Shown in pieces: positions 38,788 to 47,217 of a stretch of 64,000 nucleotides of DNA. The stretch is from assembly GCA_009781185.1 (NCBI GenBank), contig WQYP01000001.1, positions 1-64,000 on the forward strand. Reading direction: 5' to 3'. Under the pieces are notes generated by a model. The model searched no databases and was not told where the DNA came from. It saw nothing but the letters and a program-made list of their open reading frames with translations. Positions within the stretch are counted from its first letter, which is position 1; the number at the start of each line of letters is the position of its first letter. The position numbers and the translations under genes were made by a program. This DNA is from Phycisphaerales bacterium (GTDB lineage: Bacteria; Planctomycetota; Phycisphaerae; WQYP01).

Positions 38788-39042
38788 TCATTTCCTTTCT
38801 TTGTTCCGACTCAATGTATCGACGAGGTTCTTGAGGTTCATTAGGATCTCGACAGCCTCGTGGTCGGCGAGAGTCTCGTCGTAGTATGGCGACCAGACGC
38901 GGATCGTTTCGGCGACGGCTTCGTTGGTGATCCAGGCGGCGCTGGGGAGGTTTCGGGCAGCCGTGGCGGTCGTTCGATCCGGAGTACATGGTTGATCGTT
39001 TCTGGCTTGAAATCCAGTCGTTTCCGATGCATTTCTCATCAT
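38788..39042 (-). CDS. Small conserved-looking protein directly upstream of the recombinase (start uncertain)
   Basis: SAAWITNEAVAETIRVWSPYYDETLADHEAVEILMNLKNLVDTLS; 2 bp from the recombinase start. Confidence 0.5.
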   Translation of the reverse strand: MMRNASETTGFQARNDQPCTPDRTTATAARNLPSAAWITNEAVAETIRVWSPYYDETLADHEAVEILMNLKNLVDTLSRNKERK

Positions 39043-39578
39043 TATTCCTCCTCCGTCTTTGTATGGTTTGGTGTATAGTTTGGGTCGATCCAGATTTTCA
39101 GGCCGGTGTCTTCGAATGTTTTTCTGATACGCCAGACGGCGTGATCCACGGTGGCGCGGCAGCAGTTCAGACGTTGAGCGATGTCCGTTGTGGTGTGGCC
39201 CTGCGCGAGGTGTTGGCAGATGACGCGATCCTGTTCAGAGAGTTGCGTCATGGCGTTTTTCAAATCCAAGCGCAGGTCTGCAGTGGCATCGGTGGTTGAT
39301 TCGCGGACTTGGGTTTGCATGCGTTCGATGCGTCGTTGGTGGCGACGATTGGCGCGGCGGTGGACTTTGATTTGGTTGTCGATCACGGCCGTCATTGCGG
39401 TGGTTTCGCTGGCTCCGTTGGAGATGGCGGGGTCGTAACGAAACTCCATCAGAAGCGGCACGATTTGCTGTTGCAGGTCATCGTGTTCGTCGGCGCGGAT
39501 GCGGTAATACCGGACGCGGCGAGCGATCAATTCCAGGACTTCGGGCGGGACCATTCCGGCATAATTGTTTGCGAACAT
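39042..39578 (-). CDS. Sigma-like / HTH regulator (C-terminal sigma-4-like HTH)
   Basis: MFANNYAGMVPPEVLELIARRVRYYRI...AMTQLSEQDRVICQHLAQGHTTTDIAQRLNCCRATVDHAVWRIRKTFEDTG; GAAAGG RBS before ATG at 39578. The ORF can extend to 39704, but that part comes from the palindrome. Confidence 0.65.
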   Translation of the reverse strand: MFANNYAGMVPPEVLELIARRVRYYRIRADEHDDLQQQIVPLLMEFRYDPAISNGASETTAMTAVIDNQIKVHRRANRRHQRRIERMQTQVRESTTDATADLRLDLKNAMTQLSEQDRVICQHLAQGHTTTDIAQRLNCCRATVDHAVWRIRKTFEDTGLKIWIDPNYTPNHTKTEEE

Positions 39579-39670
39579 GGCGAGCCTTTCACGAAAGGAA
39601 AGTGGTGCTTCCGAGGCGTTCTCGGACGCGTTTCGCCATGTTCCAAAATTTACAGGATCATATATATAGG

Positions 39671-39742
39671 CTGAGGCATTGTCTGAAAAACTGTAATGTG
39701 ACACATATGCGCCACATTACAGTTTTTCAGACCATGTCTCAG
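39671..39742. promoter_or_regulatory. 30-bp-arm inverted repeat in the divergent early region (operator/attenuator candidate)
   Basis: CTGAGgCATtGTCTGAAAAACTGTAATGTG - ACACATATGCGC - CACATTACAGTTTTTCAGACcATgTCTCAG; inner 20 bp perfect. Second IR CTAGATCA/TGATCTAG at 39768-39791. Confidence 0.85.
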
Positions 39743-39886
39743 ACCATATGTGACACATATGTGTTTACTAGATCACATCCAAATGATCTAGCAAATTTAC
39801 CCCTTGGTGGCAAATAAGAGGTGTACGCAACGCATCCTGACGTACCGATGCAGGTCCGCTTTATGCGTGAATCGGAGTACCGATAA

Positions 39887-40186
39887 ATGTCCGTCACCTC
39901 ATTCACTCTTCAGATGCCACGCAATCGGTTGCAGCAGACTTTTGACGAGATCGAAAGTGTCCGTCGGTCGGCGAGCCAGCGTCATCTGTGTTTGTTGGAA
40001 GTATGGAAACGGCCCGGTCATACCGCTGCGGAGATCGCGACGTTGACGGGGTTGGCGAGGTATGTTCCGTCGCGGCGGTTGCCGGAGTTGAGGCAGTCGG
40101 GGCAGATCAAGTGTGGCCCCGAACGAGAGTGTGCGGTCACGGGTAATCCGAGCATGACATGGTTTCCGTGTGTGGAGAACAATTGA
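39887..40186 (+). CDS. Small winged-helix/HTH phage protein
   Basis: HLCLLEVWKRPGHTAAEIATLTGLARYVPSRRLPELRQSGQIKCG. Confidence 0.6.
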   Translation: MSVTSFTLQMPRNRLQQTFDEIESVRRSASQRHLCLLEVWKRPGHTAAEIATLTGLARYVPSRRLPELRQSGQIKCGPERECAVTGNPSMTWFPCVENN

Positions 40187-40767
40187 TGAGCCGTTGTGAG
40201 TTATCTCAGGAAATGATCGATTACGTCACGGAGTGTACTTTGATCCGGGCCAGGCAGGCGGTTCGGCGAGTACGCAATCTTGGGGACGTGAAGGATGTTC
40301 AGCAGGATTTGTTGCTGGATATTTTGCAGCGACTGCCGAATTTTGATGGCGAGCGGGCAGATATCAAGACGTTCATCAGTCGCCTGGTTGATAACAAGGT
40401 TGCCAGCATGATCGACACGTTTCGACGTGCTCGGCGGAGAGGGGAAGGGGTTGGGCCGTCGGTGGATGACTGGGTGCTCGATGAGGATGGCGAATGGATA
40501 CGGCGGGATGGGGTGATGGACGCGGAGTTGCTTCGTGCTCATCGAGGAGTGGATTCACGGAGCGCCGAGGAGACGGTGAATCTCAAGGCGGATGTTGCGG
40601 CGGTGATGGCGAAGCTGCCTGAGGAGTTGCGGGAGTTGTGTGTGCAGTTACAGACGCATGGGCCTTGGGAGCTGATTCAGGGGGGGAAGGCCAGTGCGGT
40701 TCTTTACAAGCAGATGGCGGAGATTCGAGAGGCGTTCCGCGAAGCACAACTTGACCTGTATCAGTGA
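40186..40767 (+). CDS. Sigma-70-like phage factor
   Basis: VRRVRNLGDVKDVQQDLLLDILQRLPNFDGERADIKTFISRLVDNKVASMIDTFRRARRR (region 2-like); MAKLPEELRELCVQL...AVLYKQMAEIREAFR. Confidence 0.6.
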   Translation: MSRCELSQEMIDYVTECTLIRARQAVRRVRNLGDVKDVQQDLLLDILQRLPNFDGERADIKTFISRLVDNKVASMIDTFRRARRRGEGVGPSVDDWVLDEDGEWIRRDGVMDAELLRAHRGVDSRSAEETVNLKADVAAVMAKLPEELRELCVQLQTHGPWELIQGGKASAVLYKQMAEIREAFREAQLDLYQ

Positions 40768-40803
40768 ATTTTGAATTTCGACAAAACGTTTCGGAGATCG
40801 AAC

Positions 40804-41613
40804 ATGGAACTGGATATTGATTTGGGCATTCTGGGAGTCGAGTCGGCTGAGGAGTATCACGCTCAGGCTGCTCGGAATCTCAGTAGTCATCAGTTGCTGG
40901 ATTTTATGAAGTGCCCGTGGTTGCATCGGAAGAAGGCGATTGGGTTGATCGGGAATAGTGACTCGGTTAGCTACTTTGTTGGGAGAGCGGCACATGTGCG
41001 GATTCTGGAGGGGCGGGAGAACTATATACAGGCGTATGCTTTGGGGGGACCGATCAATCCGAAAACCAACAAACATTATGGTGCGAATACCAACGCATTT
41101 AGGGAGTGGGCAGAGGAACAAGGGAAGCCGGTATTGTCGCAGGATCAGGTGGATTTGATTGAGCAGATGGCGGCGGGGGTGGCGATGAATGATGAGGCCA
41201 CGGACCTGTTACTTTATGGACGGAGTGAGGGGGTCGTGCGGGTGAAGTATTGCGGGACGCCGTGCCAGATTCGGATTGATTGGCTGCATCCTCATCGTGG
41301 CATCGTGGACTTCAAGACCTGTGATGATCTCACTTGGTTTGAAGCGGATGCGAAGCGATATGGGTATGCAAAGCAGATGGCGTTTTATCAAGCGGTTTTG
41401 GCACAAGCGCTCGGCGGTGTGATGGTGCCGGTGCATCTCGTCGCTATCGAAAAGAAAGAACCGTTTCGCTGTGGTGTGTGGCGTGTCACGGACGACACGC
41501 TCGCCATCGCCCGGCAGGAAAACGAAGCGGCGATTCGTCGGTTTCTGAAGTGCCGCGAAACGGATGAATGGAAAACGGGTTACGAAGAAATCCGCATGTT
41601 GAACGTTGCATAA
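40804..41613 (+). CDS. PD-(D/E)XK nuclease (exonuclease VIII-like)
   Basis: NLSSHQLLDFMKCPWLHRKKAIGL...YFVGRAAHVRILEGRENY...CQIRIDWLHPHRGIVDFKTCDDLTWFEADAKRYGYAKQMAFYQAVL. Confidence 0.8.
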   Translation: MELDIDLGILGVESAEEYHAQAARNLSSHQLLDFMKCPWLHRKKAIGLIGNSDSVSYFVGRAAHVRILEGRENYIQAYALGGPINPKTNKHYGANTNAFREWAEEQGKPVLSQDQVDLIEQMAAGVAMNDEATDLLLYGRSEGVVRVKYCGTPCQIRIDWLHPHRGIVDFKTCDDLTWFEADAKRYGYAKQMAFYQAVLAQALGGVMVPVHLVAIEKKEPFRCGVWRVTDDTLAIARQENEAAIRRFLKCRETDEWKTGYEEIRMLNVA

Positions 41614-41783
41614 CGCTTCTCTCTTCCCTTCCCCTCGCCCGCGCCCGTGCTCAGGCTGAGTTTCTTCGCCGCACGGGCGCGTTTGGCAGGCCCTGGTTGG
41701 GTAGCCGGAACCAATACTCCGGATTGCAGGTTCGATTCCTGTGACTGCCTTTGATTGAAACGTGTTTTACAGGAGATAGCTCG

Positions 41784-42605
41784 ATGACGCTTCAAAACAT
41801 TCATCGCGGGAGAAAGCATTTGCCGCCACGGTTGCTGGTTTACGGCACGGAAGGGATCGGGAAGACCACGCTCGCTGCTGCCGCGCCGTCGCCGATTTTT
41901 ATTCCGACTGAGGATGGGCTGGACCAAATCGACTGTGCAAGTTTTCCGTTGGCGAAGAATCTCGCTGATGTCGAAACCGCACTACGCACTCTCATTCACG
42001 AGAAGCACGAATTCGAGACGGTTGTGATTGACTCGGCGGATTGGGCTGAGCGGTTGGTGTGGGACGCGCTGTGTGAACAGTACGGTGTGACGAGCATTGA
42101 GAAGGTCGATGGCGGCTACGCTCGTGGCTACACGCATGCTCTCACGCATTGGCGGCGACTGTTGGCAGATCTGAATACGCTCCGCATCCAGCGTGGCATG
42201 TGCGTGATCCTTCTTGCACACGCCAAAGTCGAAAAGTTCGAAGATCCGGAGCACAGCCCCTACGACCGCTACTCACCGCGACTCCACAAACACGTCACGG
42301 CATTGTTGAGTGAGTGGAGCGATGCGGTGCTGTTTGCGACGCGGAAGATCATCACGAAAACAGAGAGTGGCGGCTTTGGTCGCAATCGCACAACCGCTGC
42401 TGGTTTAGGGACAGACGGCGGGGAGCGAATCCTTCGTACCGTCGGTAGTCCCGCGTGTGTCGCCAAGAATCGTTACAGCTTGCCGTCGGAATTGCCACTG
42501 TCGTGGTCGGCGTTGATGCAGGCGATGAATCAGGAATCGAGTGCGCCGCTACGTCTGGCAGGCGCTGAAACCACTTCAAATACAGGAGAAACGAAGCATG
42601 GCTAA
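41784..42605 (+). CDS. Sak4-like AAA ATPase (phage recombination)
   Basis: RLLVYGTEGIGKTTLAAAAPSPIFIPTEDGLDQID (Walker A); TVVIDSADWAERLVW (Walker B). Confidence 0.85.
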   Translation: MTLQNIHRGRKHLPPRLLVYGTEGIGKTTLAAAAPSPIFIPTEDGLDQIDCASFPLAKNLADVETALRTLIHEKHEFETVVIDSADWAERLVWDALCEQYGVTSIEKVDGGYARGYTHALTHWRRLLADLNTLRIQRGMCVILLAHAKVEKFEDPEHSPYDRYSPRLHKHVTALLSEWSDAVLFATRKIITKTESGGFGRNRTTAAGLGTDGGERILRTVGSPACVAKNRYSLPSELPLSWSALMQAMNQESSAPLRLAGAETTSNTGETKHG

Positions 42606-43059
42606 TCTGAATTTCAATGCACACGAAGTCGAACCGGCGACTGAATTTGAGCCGTTGCCGGCGGGTAAGTATTTGGCGGCGATCACGGAGTCGGAAATGA
42701 AGCCGACGAAAAGTGGTGGTGGCAGCTACCTGGAACTTACGTTTCAGATTCTCGATGGGCCGTGTAAAGGTCGCAACGTTTGGGCGCGATTGAATTTGCA
42801 AAATCCAAGCCACACGGCGGTACAGATTGCGCGTGGTGAACTTTCGGCGCTTTGTCGGGCGGTCGGTGTGATGACACTGCGAGATAGTGTCGAATTGCAC
42901 AATTTGCCGCTGGTGATCAGCGTCAAGCAAAAGAAGCGTGAAGACAACGGGGAACTCACGAACGAGATCAAGGGTTACGAACCGAAGACCGCTGCGCCGG
43001 CTGTTGGTCAACCGCAGCAGGCACCGGTGACGAGCAACACGCCGCCGTGGAAGCGATGA
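42598..43059 (+). CDS. DUF669 family protein (ssDNA-binding-like)
   Basis: EFEPLPAGKYLAAITESEMKPTKSGGGSYLELTFQILDGPCKGRNVWARLNLQNPSHTAVQIARGELSALCRAVGV. Confidence 0.88.
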   Translation: MANLNFNAHEVEPATEFEPLPAGKYLAAITESEMKPTKSGGGSYLELTFQILDGPCKGRNVWARLNLQNPSHTAVQIARGELSALCRAVGVMTLRDSVELHNLPLVISVKQKKREDNGELTNEIKGYEPKTAAPAVGQPQQAPVTSNTPPWKR

Positions 43060-43149
43060 GGATTTTTTGTACGGAGCACTTCTCTCGCCTCCCGTCGGCG
43101 CGTTCTGTGCCGGCGGGAGGAGGGGGGGGCTTACTTGAGGACACGTTCT

Positions 43150-43545
43150 ATGTTGACGGCTTCGTTACCTTTTCCCCCGAGCGTCAATCGCCTTTGGCGT
43201 AAGTGGCGAGGACGCATGGTGCTCAGCCCCGAGGGGCGAAACTACCGCACGGCGGTTTGTGCGAGATTGGCGGGCAATGGGCCGCGTAAGCCGCCGTCGG
43301 GTGGGCGGATAGCGCTGTGCATGGATGCGTTCCCTCCCGATTTCAGACGTCGCGATCTTGATAATTTAAACAAGAGTGTCGCTGATGCGCTCCAGGACGC
43401 GGCAGTTTATGAGGACGATTCGCTCATTGATTTGCTGCTGACAAGACGACGCGAGGTCGTGGCGGGTGGGCGTATCGACGTGCGAGTTGATGAGCTTCCT
43501 TTAACAACGTGTCCGCTGTGCGGTTCTTTCATATCGAACAACTGA
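43150..43545 (+). CDS. rusA: RusA-family Holliday junction resolvase
   Basis: ASLPFPPSVNRLWRKWRGRMVLSPEGRNYRTAV...RRDLDNLNKSVADALQDAAVYEDDSLIDLLLTRR. Confidence 0.88.
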   Translation: MLTASLPFPPSVNRLWRKWRGRMVLSPEGRNYRTAVCARLAGNGPRKPPSGGRIALCMDAFPPDFRRRDLDNLNKSVADALQDAAVYEDDSLIDLLLTRRREVVAGGRIDVRVDELPLTTCPLCGSFISNN

Positions 43546-43546
43546 G

Positions 43547-44488
43547 ATGCATATGAAAAAACAACCATTGAAAATTCTCTCTCTTGGCGCGGGTGTGCAG
43601 AGCACGGCGGTGCTGCTCATGAGTTGCCGGGGGATTCTGCCGAAGCTGGATGCGGCGATATTCGCCGACACACAGTGGGAGGCTCCGGCGGTCTACGAGC
43701 ACTTGTCGTGGCTGGAAAACGAAGCGGCCAAGGCTGGAATTCCTGTGCATCGTGTGACTGCCGGAAGTCTGCGGAAGCATACGCTCGAAGGTTTTGTTCG
43801 GGGGAGTAAAAACGAAGGACGGCGATATGCGAGCATGCCGATGCATGTGCTTTCACCGGAAGGTGTGAGAGGCATTCTGCGGCGGCAATGCACAAGCGAG
43901 TTCAAGATAGGTCCGGTCGAGCGATTCATCCGCCGCGAATTGCTCGGTCTTGCAAAGGGACAAAAGGCTCCGAAGGACTGCGTGGAGCAGTGGTTCGGGA
44001 TCAGTGCTGACGAATTGCGTCGAGTGCATGTCAGCAAGGCTCACTGGAAAACTCATGCTTATCCGCTTGTTGGGCTGATCGTCAAAGACCTCAATCGTTC
44101 CTACACCCGTGCCATGTGCATCGACTGGCTGGAGGAGCACTATCCCGGCCGTCACGTTCCACGATCAGCCTGTATTGGCTGCCCGTACCACAGCGATGAC
44201 GAATGGTGGCAGATCAAAGGCGATCCCGATCTTTGGGCGGACGTCGTGGAAGTTGACGAAGCGATCCGGCATGCGGAAGGGATGAACGGGCAGGTCTTTC
44301 TTCATCGTTCGTGCCGCCCACTCAGGGAAGTGGACCTTCGAACGCCGGAAGAAAAAGGCCAGAGCGTTATGCCGTTCGCTCGGAAATGCCACGGCAGGAA
44401 TGCCTCGGCAAAACGTAAACGGCAGCCAGATCGACGTCACCCGCCGGCGAGAAATCATCGCAGGCGGACGTATCAACGCGCGAGTTGA
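43547..44488 (+). CDS. Phage PAPS-reductase-like ATP-pyrophosphatase
   Basis: KILSLGAGVQSTAVLLM (PP-loop); CTSEFKIGPVERFIRRELLG; ACIGCPYHSDDEWWQIK. Confidence 0.8.
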   Translation: MHMKKQPLKILSLGAGVQSTAVLLMSCRGILPKLDAAIFADTQWEAPAVYEHLSWLENEAAKAGIPVHRVTAGSLRKHTLEGFVRGSKNEGRRYASMPMHVLSPEGVRGILRRQCTSEFKIGPVERFIRRELLGLAKGQKAPKDCVEQWFGISADELRRVHVSKAHWKTHAYPLVGLIVKDLNRSYTRAMCIDWLEEHYPGRHVPRSACIGCPYHSDDEWWQIKGDPDLWADVVEVDEAIRHAEGMNGQVFLHRSCRPLREVDLRTPEEKGQSVMPFARKCHGRNASAKRKRQPDRRHPPARNHRRRTYQRAS

Positions 44489-44536
44489 ACTTGTGTGCCC
44501 GCTGTGCGGGCGCGGATTACTGGAGAACGACTAACG

Positions 44537-45307
44537 ATGCCAAATACCCGGACCATGCTCGCGTTTGCTGACGTTCACATCCCGCATCACAACCCACGGG
44601 CGCTGGAGGTATTTTGTCGTGCGGCAAAGCGCATCAAGCCGGACCTGATCGTCTGCCTGGGCGATCTGCTTGATTGCGGACATTTTTCAACGCATCCGCC
44701 GACGTTTGGGATGCCAGAGTCTGATTACCTCGGCGATCTGCGACAGGCCAAGGCGCTGCTTGATCGGTTGCAGAAAGTTTGCGATCGGCTGGTGATGGTC
44801 GAGGGCAACCATGAATATCGCATCGACCGCTGGGCGGCGGCGACGGCGCAGGGACGCGGCACCTACTCGATGCTGGCTCCTCGTGTGCAACTGATGGATC
44901 ACCGCCGCAATTGCAAGTACATCCCCTACGGAACTGTGTCCGGTGCGTACCCGCACTACGCGGTCAACTCCAGAATTGTGGCGGTTCACGGATGGTCCTG
45001 TGCCCGCCACGCAACCAAGCAGCATCTGGATATCAGCCAAGGGAAGAGCATCATCCACGGTCACACGCATCGCGCCGACGCCTGCATTGTTCAGGGCATC
45101 TGGTCGTCGGCCTCCGGCGGCGTGATCGAATCTCGCAGTGCCGGCTGCCTGTGTAAGCGTATCCCGCTCTATGGCACGGGTCGCCCCGTGGAGTGGGTCA
45201 ACTCTTTTATCCTTGGTTATCTGGGGCGGCGAAGCGACACCCTCTACACCATTCCGATCATGGACAACCGCTGCATTCTGCCTGACGGCACTGAGGTCGC
45301 GGTGTGA
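44537..45307 (+). CDS. Phage metallophosphoesterase
   Basis: MLAFADVHIPHHNPRALEVF...IVCLGDLLDCG...MVEGNHEYRIDRW...IHGHTHRADA. Confidence 0.88.
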   Translation: MPNTRTMLAFADVHIPHHNPRALEVFCRAAKRIKPDLIVCLGDLLDCGHFSTHPPTFGMPESDYLGDLRQAKALLDRLQKVCDRLVMVEGNHEYRIDRWAAATAQGRGTYSMLAPRVQLMDHRRNCKYIPYGTVSGAYPHYAVNSRIVAVHGWSCARHATKQHLDISQGKSIIHGHTHRADACIVQGIWSSASGGVIESRSAGCLCKRIPLYGTGRPVEWVNSFILGYLGRRSDTLYTIPIMDNRCILPDGTEVAV

Positions 45308-45362
45308 GCCGGAGCGGAAATTCCACAGAAAAAATAGATCACTCAAGCAAAGGAAAGTAGCC

Positions 45363-46250
45363 ATGAACATTCAGATGCTCGAACTCGACAAAATCCGGAT
45401 CGACGGCGACACACAACCGCGAGTGGCCATTGATGAATTTGTCGTCAGGCAATATGCCGCAGACATGGAGCGAGGGGAAGAATTCCCACCGGTCCATGTC
45501 ATGTTCGATGGTGCGACCTACTGGCTGGTGGATGGTTTCCATCGGTATCACGCACACAAGAAGTTGGCCAAAACCCAGGTTGCTGCCGAGGTTGCCACGG
45601 GGATGCAGACTGACGCGCAGTGGGAAAGTCTCACAGCCAATAAAACCCACGGACTACGCCGCACCAATGAAGACAAGATTAAAGCGGTCATCAAAGCGCT
45701 CAAGTTGAGGCCGAGGCATAGTGACAGTGTTATCGCAAAGCATGTGGGGGTTAGCGATAAAACGGTCACAAAATACCGCGAGTCCACGTCGCCCAGCCAA
45801 GCCCCAAAAACCGAACATAACCCTAGCGAGGTTCGGATTTCCGAACCTGAACCATCTGGTCAAGCTCAAAAACCCAAACATAACCCTAGCGAGGTTCGGA
45901 AATCCGAACCTGCCATGAAACTGTTCTCAGGATCAGATTCAAAATCCAAACGAATCGGCCAGGACGGCAAGAGATATCCCACCCGTCAGCGTCGCGTCAA
46001 GGCTGGCATATCTCCCCGCGCGGCTCCTGTCATTCGCGGATTGAGCAAGCCGCTGGAGAAAAAGACGCACATTGAGATGCCGCTGGACCCGGAAGCGGGG
46101 GCATTTGCTTTGGTAAGCCTGTTGGATCGTTCCTACGTTGAGCAACTCGTCATCAAGCTGACCGCCATCCTTGAAGGTCGTGGGGGGACGCCGCCGGCGC
46201 TTCGGGATTTGCCGCCAGGGCAGGTCGTCTCGTCGAGCGCCTATCAGTAA
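45363..46250 (+). CDS. ParB/sulfiredoxin-fold N-terminal domain protein with HTH
   Basis: LELDKIRIDGDTQPRVAIDEFVVRQYAADMERGEEFPPVHVMFDGATYWLVDGFHRYHAHKKLA; HTH SDSVIAKHVGVSDKTVTKYRE. Confidence 0.82.
   Translation: MNIQMLELDKIRIDGDTQPRVAIDEFVVRQYAADMERGEEFPPVHVMFDGATYWLVDGFHRYHAHKKLAKTQVAAEVATGMQTDAQWESLTANKTHGLRRTNEDKIKAVIKALKLRPRHSDSVIAKHVGVSDKTVTKYRESTSPSQAPKTEHNPSEVRISEPEPSGQAQKPKHNPSEVRKSEPAMKLFSGSDSKSKRIGQDGKRYPTRQRRVKAGISPRAAPVIRGLSKPLEKKTHIEMPLDPEAGAFALVSLLDRSYVEQLVIKLTAILEGRGGTPPALRDLPPGQVVSSSAYQ
45811..45911. repeat. Two copies of ACATAACCCTAGCGAGGTTCGGA(TT/AA)TCCGAACCTG, each a 20-bp palindrome, in frame in the ParB-like CDS
   Basis: Palindromes at 45829-45848 and 45892-45911; translated as HNPSEVRISEP and HNPSEVRKSEP. 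Confidence 0.9.
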
Positions 46251-46309
46251 CCAATCACATCGTTTGTGAAATTGTTTTTCGGAATTTTCTTTTCAAGAAA
46301 GGTTTCGCC

Positions 46310-47212
46310 ATGTCCACGTTTGCTGCCACGTCTGTTGTTCCCGTTCCTCCGGCCTTGATTGCTGCGGGTAATTCACCTATGCCGGTACCTGCGGTAACGA
46401 AACCTGTTGCGCCGGCGAAGGAGCCGACTGCCAATCGTATGTTGATCACGCCGGAGATGGCTCGTCGCTGGTTGGCGGACTGTAACGTCGCCAATCGTCA
46501 CATGGTGCTGAGTTATTGTGAGCGTCTCGCCCGTGATATGAAGGAGGGGCGGTGGATACTGACGCATGAGGGGATCGCTTTTGATCCGCAAGGACGACTT
46601 TTAGATGGCCAGCAGCGGCTCCGTGCCATTGTGATCGCTGATGTAGCGGTGGAGATGTTCGTATGGCTCAACGTCACGCCCAAGGCGCTATTGGCGATCA
46701 ACATCGGACGAAAACGTACATTGACGGATTCACTGTTACTCTCGTCATCGGTAAGCAAGGTCAGTCCGCAGCATCTGGCCACGTTACGGGCGATGCTCGG
46801 TGGGTTTGGTGCTCGTCCGACTCTCACGACTGCTGAAGCGGCGGCGGAATATCAGAAGCATCGGGAGGCCATTGAGTTTGCTCATACGTTTCTGCCCAGT
46901 GGCCGGACGGTCAAGGGTATCACGCTCAGTTGCGTTCGTGCTGTGGTGTCGAGGGCTTATTACTCGGCGGACCTTGAGCGGCTCGGGGCTTTCTGTCAGA
47001 TCTTGACGCAGGGGATGGCGAATCAGCCCAACCATCAGGTGGTGGTGATGCTCTTCCAGTATTTGTTGAGAAATGCTGGCAGCGCACGCATGGATCGTGA
47101 ACGGTACGTCAAGACAGCGTGGGCGTTGCAGGCGTTTTTACGTTACGAGCAGCCAGCCCGTCTCATGTCGAGTTCCCAGGAATTATTCCCGTTGGCTGAC
47201 GAGGCGAAATAA
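46310..47212 (+). CDS. ParB-like/DGQ-motif phage protein
   Basis: RDMKEGRWILTHEGIAFDPQGRLLDGQQRLRAIVIADVAVEMFVWLNV. Confidence 0.7.
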   Translation: MSTFAATSVVPVPPALIAAGNSPMPVPAVTKPVAPAKEPTANRMLITPEMARRWLADCNVANRHMVLSYCERLARDMKEGRWILTHEGIAFDPQGRLLDGQQRLRAIVIADVAVEMFVWLNVTPKALLAINIGRKRTLTDSLLLSSSVSKVSPQHLATLRAMLGGFGARPTLTTAEAAAEYQKHREAIEFAHTFLPSGRTVKGITLSCVRAVVSRAYYSADLERLGAFCQILTQGMANQPNHQVVVMLFQYLLRNAGSARMDRERYVKTAWALQAFLRYEQPARLMSSSQELFPLADEAK

Positions 47213-47217
47213 CACCG

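Noticed and set aside
39579-39704. N-terminal extension of the sigma-like ORF (MSHYSFSDNASAYIYD...)
   Set aside because: Derived from the palindrome arm; a better RBS (GAAAGG) precedes ATG at 39578.
43547-44488. Complete Dnd phosphorothioation system
   Set aside because: Only a DndC/CysH-like PP-loop protein is present; no DndA, DndB, DndD or DndE-like neighbours.
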